Source: Sceloporus undulatus
Taxonomy: Eukaryota > Chordata > Lepidosauria > Squamata > Phrynosomatidae
DNA: 64,000 nucleotides
Direction of reading: 5' to 3'
Assembly (NCBI RefSeq): GCF_019175285.1
Contig: NC_056527.1
Span: 111,362,389-111,426,388 of the forward strand
The position numbers were made by a program, and so were the translations under genes. How positions within the stretch are numbered: the stretch's first letter is position 1; each line of letters starts with the position of its first letter. The notes beneath the pieces are model-generated. The model searched no databases and was not told the origin of the DNA. It saw only the letters and a program-made list of their open reading frames with translations. This document shows positions 22,561 through 32,424 of the stretch, in pieces.

Positions 22561-22789
22561 CAAATCTCTCCCCACTGATCACACATATATCCTGCAGTTA
22601 TGTGTATAATGCTATAGCAATGGAGACATCAAGCCATAATTCTGAAGAACTGGACTGTAGTCTGTGAAAGTGTGTGTCTAATAAAATCTCTTGGTCTTTA
22701 AGGTGTTGCAAGACTCTTTGTTTCTGCCTGAAGCTATAGCAGACTACAGCAGCTTCCCCATGGAAAGAAAGGGAAAAAAACTCTTCCAT

Positions 22790-23340
22790 GTTGTTATTAT
22801 TGTGTGTCTTCAAATCATTTCCAACTTAGAGCAATCCTAAGGAAAAGCTATCACAGGGTTTTCTTGACAATTTTTTTTCCAAAAAAGGTTTGCCATTGAC
22901 TTTCTCTGAGGCTGAAAGACTATAACTTGTTCATGGTCACTCAGAGGCTCTACAGACCACCCCTAAGGAGTGGCCTGTGGCTGCCCCTTTTCATGCCAGA
23001 TTGGGGCTGTGGCAACACACACCGCAGCCCTGATCCAGCCTTTCCAGGGCACAAAAAGCGGCTCCTTTTTGTGCCCTGGAAAGCGTGCCATAACCATGTT
23101 GCTGTTTGGATGCAGCGCTGCAGAAGCGCCATGATGCCATGCACCATGTGGAGTGGCACATGGCATCATGGCACCCTGGGGGCGGAGTCAAGGCATGCAT
23201 CATCTGGATGCGATGCCCTGACTCCACTCCCAGGCTGCCTTAATGGCTGGTCTGAAGAGGGCCTCAGTAGGTTTCTATGGGCAAGCAGGGATTCAAACAC
23301 CAGTCCCTCACAGTCCTAGTTCAACACTCAAACCGCATGT
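22790..23340 (-). mobile_element. Sauria-type SINE split by a MITE
   Basis: On the minus strand the SINE head lies at 23263-23340 ('ccctcacagtcctagttcaa' as read on +) and the tail at 22790-22950. Between them about 310 bases of unrelated sequence interrupt the element exactly where other copies read continuously from 'cacccag' to 'tgggtttc'. Confidence 0.8.
22951..23262. mobile_element. GC-rich MITE nested in a SINE
   Basis: Inverted ends of the type GAGGC(C)CTCT(A/T)CAGACC flank a palindrome-rich interior with paired segments 'ccctttccagggcacaaaaa/tttttgtgccctggaaa' and 'tgatgccatg/catggcatca'. The target repeat is about TCAG. A related copy, also with inverted ends, lies at 25243-25515. 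Open frames across it on both strands are shadows of the palindrome. Confidence 0.7.
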
Positions 23341-23394
23341 AGTAAGCAACCATGAAGGAATGCTCACTAGAGTTTGCAACAAAAGCAGCATAGG

Positions 23395-23490
23395 AAGCTG
23401 CCTTACACTGAGTTAGGTTGTCAATACTGGCCACCCTTCAGTAGGAGATTTTGACCAGATTCTCTCCAGGTCCTGCCTGGAGATGCCTGA
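23395..23490. mobile_element. Short SINE-like repeat fragment
   Basis: The motif 'aggaagctgccttacactga' followed by 'ggtcctgcctggagatgcc' is the complement of a widespread amniote repeat tail ('gactcagtataaggca'), which also ends the 5S-derived element at 62540. It is only a fragment. Confidence 0.5.
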
Positions 23491-24039
23491 TGTTCCCTGT
23501 TCCTCTTCCATCTACGTATTTACTAAGCCTGATCTTGCTGAACTTCTCAAAATGAGGGTGTTTAGAGTAGGAGAGCCCAGCTCCTCCTATTTAGTGTTGG
23601 AAGCTAAAATGTCTAGTCCCTGTCTGTCTTCCTGTCCCTCTTTCTCTAACCCTCAACACTACATGTCTTAATGAAGTCCCTTGAGAATGGCAGGAGTGAA
23701 GTGTCTCCCTCTGGGCCTCTTCTTGGTATGGATGCTTCCAAAGGGCGTGCCCTACAGGTTGGAAGCTATAGCTCAAAGCAAGTAGGGGAAAGAGAAAAGG
23801 TGCATTTTTTATCAGGCAGTGTGGGGTAGAGGTTGCAAGGTTGGACAGGGTCTTGAGAGACTCGGGTTCAAGTCCCTACAGAACCACAAAACCCACTTTC
23901 AACTACAAGCTTGCCCCAACTTAGTTTCTTCTTGATTTGCTCTTCCTCTACTCATCCTTCCCTCTGAAAACTGATGATAAATCATCTCCACACAACTCAG
24001 AGGCAGAAGATGTAGCTGGCCCCATCCTTTCTCTTCTGA

Positions 24040-24109
24040 TGCAGATTCTCAGACGGTATTGCTCCAAAACTCTTCAAGGCACTTGTGGTGGAATGGGCAA
24101 GGTGGTAAG
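24040..24109 (+). promoter_or_regulatory. Candidate 5' non-coding exon end and donor, OR-D
   Basis: A GTAAG donor begins at 24105, matching GTGAG at 17457 in the duplicate block. Both are followed by 'AATTT(C/G)AAAACAG'. Splicing to the acceptor at 26242 gives an intron of about 2.1 kb. Confidence 0.45.
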
Positions 24110-24225
24110 AATTTGAAAACAGCTGAGGGGGCTTTCTTCTCTACACACAAACTGGGCACAAGGTGAGACTATTCACTTTTCACTTGCAAAAACAACTGTT
24201 ATATTCTTTTTTATAAGATGCCTCT

Positions 24226-24413
24226 CTTTTTTGGGGATGCTGTTTTTGTTATATGTTTTAAGGTGGGGAAGGATTGGGGAAAGGGGGGCGGATTGTCCGT
24301 TTTTTAAGTGTTAATTCATTTTTGTGATTTTGATTATTGTGTGTGCCATGTATGTGTAAGTCTGGGTGTTTAATTTTTCTATTAATAAAATTTATTTTAA
24401 AAAATAAAATAAA
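24226..24413 (+). mobile_element. 5'-truncated LINE (L1-like) tail
   Basis: The insertion is bounded by an 11-bp direct repeat, AAGATGCCTCT (24215-24225 and 24414-24424), and ends in an A-rich tail ('aaaataaaataaaa'). It carries a G-rich 3' UTR and an AATAAA-like signal. These are the marks of target-primed reverse transcription. The L1 call rests on the style of the tail only. Confidence 0.7.
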
Positions 24414-24690
24414 AAGATGCCTCTGGTAAGTAGGAAGACACCTTGCAGACTCATCAAATGGGCTTTCAGACCAGCCTTACATTTTAGGAGAAAGTAGTGA
24501 ATTTTGCTACCTCCAAGCTTTGGCTGTAATAATAAGAGGACAAATTGTTAGCTATTAAATCTACTGCTATTCCATTTTAACAGTCTAGAAAGAAAGAGAT
24601 ATGTCTCTGAGATATCCCCCCCCCAAAAAAACCACCCAATCCTCAGTCCATTTTATCCCTCTGATAACATTGTGTAAGTATTGCTAGGTT

Positions 24691-24906
24691 GTGTTGTTGT
24701 TGTTGCCTTCAGGTCAAAGTCTGACTTATGGTGACACTATCCTAGGGTTTTCTTGGCAGGATTTATGAGGGGAGGTTTGCCATTGCCTTTCTCTTTTGTT
24801 AAGAAAGTGTGACTTGCACAAGATCATTCAGCATGTTTCTATGGCTGAGTTGGGAATTCAAAACCTGGTCTAGTCCAGCCCTCAGAACAATCACCCAAGC
24901 TGTTTC
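24691..24906 (-). mobile_element. Sauria-type tRNA SINE with target duplication
   Basis: On the minus strand this is a full SINE with a CAA-type end (seen as GTTGTTGTTG). It is flanked by the 10-bp repeat TTGCTAGGTT (24681-24690 and 24907-24916). The homologous site near 17697 reads TTGCTAGATT with no SINE. Confidence 0.85.
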
Positions 24907-25242
24907 TTGCTAGGTTTCAGCTGCCTGACAATTGTTGCTGGGGCAGAAGAACGTAACAAAACAGATTAGAAACACCATTCAGGGCCTCTTTGGAAGCTGG
25001 GTTCAACATCTTGAATAGCTACCTTAAAGCTGAAACTAAAAACCAGAGGAGATTCACCACCTCATGAGCTTCCAGGACCAGACTGTGAGAATCAAGTTTA
25101 GGTTTCTTTCTTCTTAGTGCTTTGCAAAGGGATCCAAAGGAAGGCATGATACTCACATCTGCTCTGATGTTATTTATCCAACAGATTATCACAATACAGC
25201 AGTGTAACAAATCTCATAAGAGATGTATCATAAGCTTTCATA

Positions 25243-25515
25243 GACTTAGGGGCTGTGCAGCTGCTCCTTTTGCAGCCAGATCAGGACCACAGGAAAAGGA
25301 CCTGTAAAGGGCACAATGGCTGTGGTGCCACGGCCTTCAGTGCTGCGTTGTTTGGACGCAGCGCCGGAGGAGCATGTGACGCACTTGCCATGCAGTACAG
25401 TGCGTGACGTAACAGCGCCATGGGGACAGAGTCGGGGTGTGAGCCATATGGACACTATGCTCCAACTCCACTCCCATGCCAGCCTTTAAGGTTGGCCTGC
25501 ACAGGGCCTAAGTCT
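25243..25515. mobile_element. GC-rich MITE
   Basis: Inverted ends GACTTAGGGGCTGTGCAG and CTGCACAGGGCCTAAGTC enclose a GC-rich interior ('ttgtttggacgcagcgccgg', 'gacagagtcggggtg') related to the element nested in the SINE at 22951. It is non-coding. Confidence 0.7.
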
Positions 25516-25544
25516 AGAAAAGCTTATGCTACTTTTTTCATACA

Positions 25545-25700
25545 GGATGGGCCCAAACAGACAGGCCAAAATAAAGCTGCTTTGGGTCACTTTGGAGATA
25601 TGTTGTTTAAATGACACCCACATCTTAAGAAGCCAGAAGCTGTCCTTAGGGTTGCAGCGTGGCTTTGGCGCAGCTTATGGCCTCTTAGGCCTGTTGATTC
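25545..25700. mobile_element. Second GC-rich MITE fragment
   Basis: The sequence 'gcccaaacagacaggccaaa' with 'cacatcttaagaagccagaa' and 'ggcgcagcttatggcctctt' looks like a short DNA element common in lizards. It abuts the MITE at 25243-25515. The remainder up to the OR-D acceptor shows nothing recognisable. Confidence 0.5.
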
Positions 25701-26217
25701 CTCCTCTACTCTTGTGAATGAGGAGCTGGAACAACAAAAGGGCCAAAGGAGTGTTTCAAATGAATGAATGCATGAAAGAATGTGTGGGAAGAATAGCAGT
25801 ATTCAACTGGCAAAAGAAGAAATCAGAGGCTCAAATCCTATTATTAATGTTGAATAGATTAGATCTGTTGAATCAACCTGAATTTGCTTAATAAACACTT
25901 CTGTAAATTCAGTGATTGTAATCTAGTTGGGAATAACAGTATAAAGTAAGCTAAACAGCCATGTGATACCTTAATGTCTAACAAGTTTATTATACCAAAC
26001 AAAGGGTTTTAAAAAGTACTGTGTTGATAAATAACAAAAACTCCTGTGTTATTTTAAAAGTGGAATTTATTGCAGTGTGAGCTCCTATGTGTTGTATCTT
26101 ACTAGTGGAATGGATCATTTAGGTTCCACTAAGATATGGGTGTTACTTCCAATCAATATGAAATATGGTTTTACTTTTTATTGATTTCATTTGGTGGAAG
26201 CATCTCATTACTGTCTC

Positions 26218-26242
26218 CTTTCTCTTTTCTCTGTTCTGTCAG
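26218..26242 (+). promoter_or_regulatory. Splice acceptor of OR-D coding exon
   Basis: The tract 'cctttctcttttctctgttctgtcag' ends 11 bases before the OR-D ATG, the same spacing as in OR-C. Confidence 0.75.
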
Positions 26243-26253
26243 GTAAAAAGTGA

Positions 26254-27243
26254 ATGGCGTGGGAAAACAAGACTAAGCTCACTGACTTTGTCCTACTGGG
26301 CTTCTCCCAGACCTGGGAAGTTCAGCTCCTCTTATTTTTCATCTTCCTCTTCCTCTACATGGCTACTGTCTTCAGCAACATCCTCATCCTCCTGGCAATC
26401 TTTTGCGAGTCCAGGCTTTTTAATTCACCAATGTTTTTCCTGCTGGGCCATTTGGCTTTCCTTGATATCTGTATGGCCTCTGTCGCCACCCCCAGGGCAC
26501 TTGTTGACTTCCTGACCCAGTGCCAAGTCATCTCCTTCCAAGGATGCATGGCACAGTTCTTTTTCCTTCATTTCTTTGGAGGCAGCGAAATGCTTCTGCT
26601 GGTGCTTATGGCCTATGACCGGTATGTAGCCATCTGCCATCCGCTTCACTATGGCTCACGCATGAGCAGGCGTCATTGCATAGTGTTTGTCCTCATTGCC
26701 TGGTCTGGTGGGCTGCTCCATACCAGTGTTCAACTGGGCTTCGTTATTAACATACCCTTCTGTGGGGCCAATCATGTGGACAACTTCTTCTGTGACATCC
26801 CCTTTCTCATCAGGTTGACCTGCATTGATATGTACCCCCTGGAAGTCATGATGATGACCAACAGTGGCATCATTTCACTGGTGGGCTTTGTTGCTTTGCT
26901 TTCTTCCTATGGAATCATTCTCTCCACAATCTGCTCTCGGAGCACTTCTGAAGGAACCGCCAAAGCCATCTCCACGTGTACTTCTCACCTCATTGTGGTC
27001 ACCATGTATTTTGGGCCTTGTATATTTATTTACCTGCAGCCAAATACTCGTTTCATTACTGATAAAGTGCTCTCTGTCTTCTACACGGCAGTCACCCCCT
27101 TCATGAACCCTGCTATATATGCTCTGAGGAACAAGGAGATGAAAGCTGCCATGCGGAGGGTGCTGTTGACAAAACATTCTGGAATGGTTTCTGCTCAGAT
27201 TGCCACCATTCAGCTAGGAGAGCTGGCATGTCGGAAACATTAG
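26254..27243 (+). CDS. Olfactory receptor, class II, family 4-like (OR-D)
   Basis: This intact receptor of 329 residues is the tandem duplicate of OR-C. It shows the glycosylation site NKT (5-7), SPMFFLLGHLAFLDIC, MAYDRYVAICHPLHY with DRY at 122-124, loop-2 PFCGANHVDNFFCD (C170, C180, C190), KAISTCTSH before TM6, and NPAIY at 285-289 with ALRN. The two proteins stay aligned without gaps for about 300 residues, and both carry the unusual extended tail (HSG(V/M)VS.Q.AT...LAC.KH); here it stops at CRKH. A frame-shifted open frame starting at 26165 is a shadow. The role is odorant GPCR; sequence differences cluster in TM4-TM5 and loop 2, where ligand choice is usually set. Confidence 0.96.
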   Translation: MAWENKTKLTDFVLLGFSQTWEVQLLLFFIFLFLYMATVFSNILILLAIFCESRLFNSPMFFLLGHLAFLDICMASVATPRALVDFLTQCQVISFQGCMAQFFFLHFFGGSEMLLLVLMAYDRYVAICHPLHYGSRMSRRHCIVFVLIAWSGGLLHTSVQLGFVINIPFCGANHVDNFFCDIPFLIRLTCIDMYPLEVMMMTNSGIISLVGFVALLSSYGIILSTICSRSTSEGTAKAISTCTSHLIVVTMYFGPCIFIYLQPNTRFITDKVLSVFYTAVTPFMNPAIYALRNKEMKAAMRRVLLTKHSGMVSAQIATIQLGELACRKH

Positions 27244-27445
27244 AAGAAGAGTCTTCCATTCAGGCCCAGCCTTAATTGAGTGTCATTGTTACAAGGTAAT
27301 ATATAATGCGAGGAGTGAGGCTGGAGTTTATAGAGCTGAGGGACAGATTAGAAAGAAACAGCTAAAACTATACAGGTAGTATTTCATGTTAGTTAGAATT
27401 TCATGTGGTATGCAAGAGTATGCAATGTCTGTCTTTTTAAAAAAT

Positions 27446-27594
27446 AAAAATAAATAAAAATAAAATAAAACTTTTATTTATATCCCGCTTTTCTGTGACA
27501 AGACAATCAAAGCGGCTACAACATGTTAAAATCCACATTTACAAATTTATGTCTCAAATTCCCCCCCCCCTTAAAACAGGATTAAACAAATTAT
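27446..27594 (-). mobile_element. L2-clade LINE, 3' part (interrupted copy)
   Basis: An A-rich end followed by 'ttttatttatatcccgcttt' is the 3' terminus of a minus-strand L2-like LINE. It continues at 29398 on the far side of another LINE inserted into it. Confidence 0.65.
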
Positions 27595-29397
27595 AATTTG
27601 TTTTTGATTGCCCTCGCTTCTCCATATCTTCAGTCTCTCTCTCTCTACAGGCTCCTTCCCTTCGGACTTCAAACATGCTCTCATTTCCCCAATTCTGAAA
27701 AAACCTTCTCTCGACCCCTCCTATTTGTCTAGCTATCGTCCGATTTCTCTTCTTTTTGGAACTGGTTGTTTATTCTCGCTGTCTTGAGTTTCTTGAAGCC
27801 AACTCCATCCTCGATCCCTTTCAGTCTGGTTTCCGCCCAAGGCATTCTACTGAGACAGCTCTCACTAAGATTTCGAATGACCTTTTACAGGCCAAGGCTA
27901 ATGGCCTTTACTCTGTTCTCATCCTTCTTGATCTGTCTGCAGCCTTTGACACCGTTGATCACTCTCTTCTAGTTAATATACTTTCTGACCTTGGGTTCTC
28001 AGACTCTGTTCTCAACTGGTTTAGATCTTACTTGTCTGGCAGATCTTTTGCAGTAGTTGCAGGGGGTCAGACTTCTTCTCCTGTTCCCTTATCTGTTGGA
28101 GTTCCCCAGGGCTCTGTTCTGGGTCCCCTTCTGTTTTCTCTCTACACACTGTCCTTAGGAAAACTCATTAGCTCTTTTGGTTTTTCCTACCATCTGTATG
28201 CCGATGACACCCAGTTATATCTTTCCACCCCTGACCTTTCTCCAAGGCTTGAACAGCAAGTTTCGTCTTGCCTCACAGCTGTCTCGCAGTGGATGCGCCA
28301 TCGGCGTTTGAAGCTCAACATGTCCAAGACAGACTTTCTTGTCTTTCCTCCTAAGTCTACCCTTCAACTCTCCTTTTCTGTCTCGGTGGACAACATTTCA
28401 ATTCAACCAGTCCAGCAAGCCCGCAGTCTTGGTTTTATCTTTGACTCTTCTCTGTCGTGTATCCCTCAGATCCAGACCACAGCCAAGGCTTGTAGATTCT
28501 TTTTGTACAATATTGCCAAAATCCAACCATATCTTTCCGCCTCTACTGCCAAGATCCTGGTCCATGCCCTAGTGATCTCACGACTTGATTACTGTAATGT
28601 CCTCCTGGCTGGGCTTCCTCTTTCTCACCTCCGTCCTTTAATCTCTGTCCAGCATTCAGCTGCACGCATTATCACTTCCGCCCACCGTTCTGACCACATC
28701 TCTCCTGTGTTGGCATCCCTTCACTGGCTCCCCCTCCCTTTCCGCATTCAGTATAAGCTCCTGCTGTCGACATTTAAAGCCCTCCATGGACTGGCCCCTC
28801 CTTACTTATCAGAACTTCTTTCTCCTCACCTTCCCACTCAGGCCCTCCGTTCTGGTAGTCAAGGTCTGCTGTCTCAGCCCAGGATCTCCTCTGCCCCATC
28901 CCAGATTCGCCCCTTTTCACTTGCTTCCCCTCACTCCTGGAACCTTCTTCCTCCACAAGCAAGAGCCATCACTTCTTTAACCAGCTTCAAAACGGAGTTG
29001 AAAACCATCCTGTTCAGAGAAGCCTTCCCAGGTATTGCATAATTGTCGCTTACTATTTGATGTTCTTTTGGTGCCTGTTTATCAAACCATTTCCTGTATT
29101 GCTATGTACTGTATATGCATTATCCTACTTGAGATTATGTATTTTCCCTGGAAAATGATTAACCATCCATTATGAAGCCAAGCCCTCCCTCCAGTCCATC
29201 TGCCTTGGTCCAGGCCTCGGAGGTAAAGAGGAACTGCTGGACCTCTTACCCTTTCCCTCCACCACTCCCTTCTCCTTCTATGTCTTGTCTTTTTAGATTG
29301 TAAGCCTGAGGGCAGGGAACCGTCTAACTAAAAAGATTGCACGTACAGTGCTGTGTAAATTTACAGCGCTTCATAAATAAAGGTTAATAATAATAAT
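27595..29397 (+). mobile_element. L2-clade LINE, reverse transcriptase part
   Basis: A 428-codon open frame (27756-29042) encodes the core of a LINE reverse transcriptase: [43 protein letters not shown] and the catalytic box YADDTQ (28197-28208), followed by the C-terminal [20 protein letters not shown] and [16 protein letters not shown] favours the L2/Maui clade over CR1, which usually has FADDT. The frame in front of 27756 still reads ILKKPSLDP...SYRPIS but is out of step, so the copy is broken as well as 5' truncated; the endonuclease is missing. The 3' UTR ends 'acagcgcttcataaataaag' with TAA repeats. Confidence 0.85.
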
Positions 29398-29885
29398 AAC
29401 AATTAAAACATCTATTAAAAACACAATAAAATACAGTGAGGACAGAGCGGTGGGCTAATACATGATGTGGGGGGTAGTCATTCTGTGGCCGGGCACTTTA
29501 TTCAGGACAGGCCTGCCGGAAGAGATCTGTCTTGACAGCTTTTTAAAAGCTGTCTAAGCTGGCAATTTGATGGATCTCGTCCGGCAGACTGTTTCATAGT
29601 TTGGGAGCAATTGCAGAGAAGGCCCTCTGGGAGGTAGCAGTTAGTCTGGGTTTTAAAGGCTGCAATAGATTCCTCCCAGAGGACCTGAGGGTGCGGGGCG
29701 GATTATATTGAAGCAGGTGATCCCTCAAATAGGTTGGACCCAAGCCATGTAGGGCTTTAAAGGTTATAACCAACACCTTGTACTGTGCCCGGAAACTAAT
29801 AGGCAGCCAGTGAAGAGATTTTAAGATGGGTGTTATTCGGTCACTCCTAGTTTTTCCGGCGATCAGCCTGGCTGCCATATTTTAA
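29398..29885 (-). mobile_element. L2-clade LINE, coding part of interrupted copy
   Basis: On the minus strand, 29594-29878 encodes the C-terminal end of a LINE ORF2 (AARLIAGKTRSD, LHWLPISFRAQYK, FKALHGLGP). With 27446-27594 it forms one element split by the + strand L2. Confidence 0.75.
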
Positions 29886-31972
29886 ATAATAAAATAAATA
29901 AAAATTTTATTTATATACCGCACCTTCCATAGATCAGGGCGGTTTACATAAAATTACAGTACGCGTACAATAGTTAAAAACAACACCATACAATATACAA
30001 AAATAAAATAAAACCAGCAAAAGTCCCAGTAGCCCATCCTCATGGCCACGGAAGAGGAGGGAGGCCCACAGGATTTTTTATGCGGGGAATGCTAGCTGGA
30101 AGAAAAAGGTTTTCAACTCCATTTTAAATTGGGCCAGGGAGGTAGTCGAGCGGAGCTTGGCGGGCAGCGTGTTCCAAAGGGCCGGGGCGGCGATGGAAAA
30201 TGTCCGCCTTGTGACGGAGGTAAGCCTAGCCCCAGGCACCTTCAGTAATAGCTGCCCGGATGTTCTGAGGGTGCGGGACGGAATATACGGGGAGAGGTGG
30301 TCCTTCAGGTATCCTGGACCCAAGCCATTTAGGGCTTTATAGGTAATCACCAACGCCTTATATTGGGCCCGGAAGCGAATAGGCAGCCAGTGAAGATCTT
30401 TCAGCACCGGTGTTATATGGCTGCTCCTGGAAACACCAGTGACCAGCCTGGCTGCCATGTTTTGCACCATCTGTAGCTTCCGGGTTTGATATAAGGGTTG
30501 CCCCATGTAGAGTACATTGCAGAAGTCCAATCTCGAGGTTACCAGAGCATGTACAACAGTTTCTAGGTCCCTCTGGGCCAGGTATGGGCGCAGCTGGCGA
30601 ATAAGCCGAAGCTGATAACAGGTGCTCTTGACCGTCGCATTCACCTGAGCAGTCAGGTGAAGCGACGAATCAAGAAGCACCCCCAGACTGCGCATGGAGT
30701 CCTTCACAGGGAGCGTGACCCCGTTCAGGACAGGTGGAACCACCGCCATTCCTGGACCAGGGGAACCTATCACTAGTACCTCCGTTTTCTCTGGATTCAG
30801 CTTGAGTCGGTTTTCCCTCATCCAGCCCATTACTGACTCTAGACAGGCCACGAGAGGAGAGATACCATCCTCAGTCATTGCATCAGTCGGAGACATAGAG
30901 AAAATGATTTGGGTGTCATCAGCGTACTGATAACCCCGCGCCCCATGTCTCCGGATGATCTCTCCCAGCGGTTTCATGTAAATGTTAAATAGCATGGGAG
31001 GCAGAATGGCTCCTTGAGGGACCCCAGTTTTAAGGGCCCTCTTATCGGAGCACACGTCTCCCAGCTGCACCATCTGGGACCTCCCAGAGAGGTAGGACCG
31101 GAACCACTGGAGCGCAGTGCCCCCGATTCCCACCTCTGCCAGGCGCCCCAGAAGGATACCATGGTCTATGGTATCGAAAGCCGCTGAGATGTCCAAGAGC
31201 ACCAACAGGGACACGCTTCCCCTGTCAATGCCCAGACGGAGATCATCGACCAAGGCGACCATGGCCGTCTCAACCCCGTAACCCGCCCGGAAGCCAGTTT
31301 GAAATGGGTCCAGATAATCCGTTTCATCCAAGACCGCCTGAAGTTGGATTGCAACCGCCCTCTCAATCACCTTTCCCAAAAATGGCAGCAGCGAAACTGG
31401 CCGATAATTATTATGTACCAGGGGGTCGAGGGAGGGCTTTTTTAGAATAGGTTTTACAATGGCCAATTTAAGTTCTGATGGAAATTGGCCCTCCCTCAAA
31501 GATGTATTAATAATCCGGCGTAACAACAAAGTTACCGCCGGTCCCCCCTGGGCCGCTAGCCACGAGGGACAGGGATCGAGAGAGCAGGTTGTCTTCCGAA
31601 CACTTCCGAGGATCTTGTCCACTTCATCGGTACTTACCAACTCAAACTGAACCAGTTTAATAAAGTCCACGGAGGCTCTGGACACCTCTACTCTAGGTTC
31701 TGCTTGAATGTCGGCATCAAGACCTTCGCTTATCCGAGAGGTTTTATCCGCAAAAAAGTCGTTAAAACGGTCACAGCAGGCCTTAGAAGGTTCAAGGATC
31801 TGGTTCAGGGTGGGAGGGAGCTGAGTTAGCTCCCTGACCACCCTGAACAACTCTGCCGGACGCGACTCAGCGGACGCAATACGAGCACCATAGAACGAAT
31901 TCTTTGCTGCTCGTATTGCCTCTCCGTAGTCCTCTAACTTTGCACTAGTTGAAGTTTCCAGACTAGGCACAA
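29886..31972 (-). mobile_element. L2-clade LINE with a long open RT frame
   Basis: The minus-strand frame 30078-31970 is open for 630 codons. It holds a linker with a partial RNA-binding-like region, then the reverse transcriptase: [68 protein letters not shown], the catalytic YADDTQ box (30915-30926) and the C-terminal SRLDFCN and LHWLPIRFRAQYK. The 5' end with the endonuclease is absent. The 3' end carries 'ggcggtttacataaaattac' (as read on +), matching the tail at 46395. The unbroken frame suggests a fairly young copy, although it cannot move by itself. Confidence 0.88.
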
Positions 31973-32062
31973 GGGTAGCCCCATGTAGAGCGCGTTACAG
32001 AAATCAAGTTGCGAAGTTACCAGTGAATGTACAACAGTTTCTAGGTCCTTTACTATAATGAC
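31973..32062 (-). mobile_element. L2 LINE scrap
   Basis: About 85 bases repeat an internal part of the neighbouring L2 (compare 30487-30573, 'ccccatgtagag' and 'gtacaacagtttctaggtcc'). It is a separate truncated fragment or a rearranged end. Confidence 0.6.
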
Positions 32063-32064
32063 AA

Positions 32065-32350
32065 AAGGAACTGTGTGAATTAAATGTTTAGAATAAGTAT
32101 GACCTCTTTCCACTTTTATCCAAGAGTTCTTGGCTCTTTCACTTCCCATGAAAAGATTCCTCTGACCACTGCCTGCTACCTATGGTCATTACTTCTGGGT
32201 CATTTGGCTTTCCTTGACCTCTGTATGGCCACCGCTGCTATTGCCAGAGCTATTGTTGACTTTCTGATCCAACGCCAGGCCATCTCCTTCCAAGGTTGTA
32301 TGGCACAGCTCTTCTTCCTCCATTTCTTTGGAGGCTAAGACCTTTACATT
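32065..32350 (+). pseudogene. Olfactory receptor fragment (third OR-C/D unit)
   Basis: 32190-32337 encodes GHLAFLDLCMATAAIARAIVDFL and ISFQGCMAQLFFLHFFGG, close to OR-C residues 65-110. It then jumps to 'acattcagctaggg', which matches the OR-D C-terminal coding region near 27208, so the middle of the gene is deleted. In front of it, 32065-32170 matches the 3' flank of OR-C (20930-21040). The fragment is what remains of another tandem unit and cannot encode a receptor. Confidence 0.88.
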
Positions 32351-32424
32351 CAGCTAGGGTGTTGTCATCCAGTCTGGATTGTCATTGATAGTCTTTCTTT
32401 CAACTCATTTTGCTTGTGTGCCAT

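Larger units (their letters stand above)
23600..25150 (+). repeat. Duplicated 5' flank of OR-D (block copy 2)
   Basis: This is homologous to 17034-18050 upstream of OR-C, with the same landmarks in the same order. Here the block is longer because a LINE tail (24226-24413) and a SINE (24691-24906) were inserted. Copy 1 preserves the empty site for both, so both insertions came after the duplication. Confidence 0.85.

Noticed and set aside
22927-23319. 130-codon frame with Cys/His residues
   Set aside because: It lies across a SINE and a palindromic MITE; matching frames on the other strand reflect the palindrome.
26165-26515. Ser-rich + strand frame overlapping OR-D
   Set aside because: It is an out-of-frame shadow of the OR-D coding sequence.
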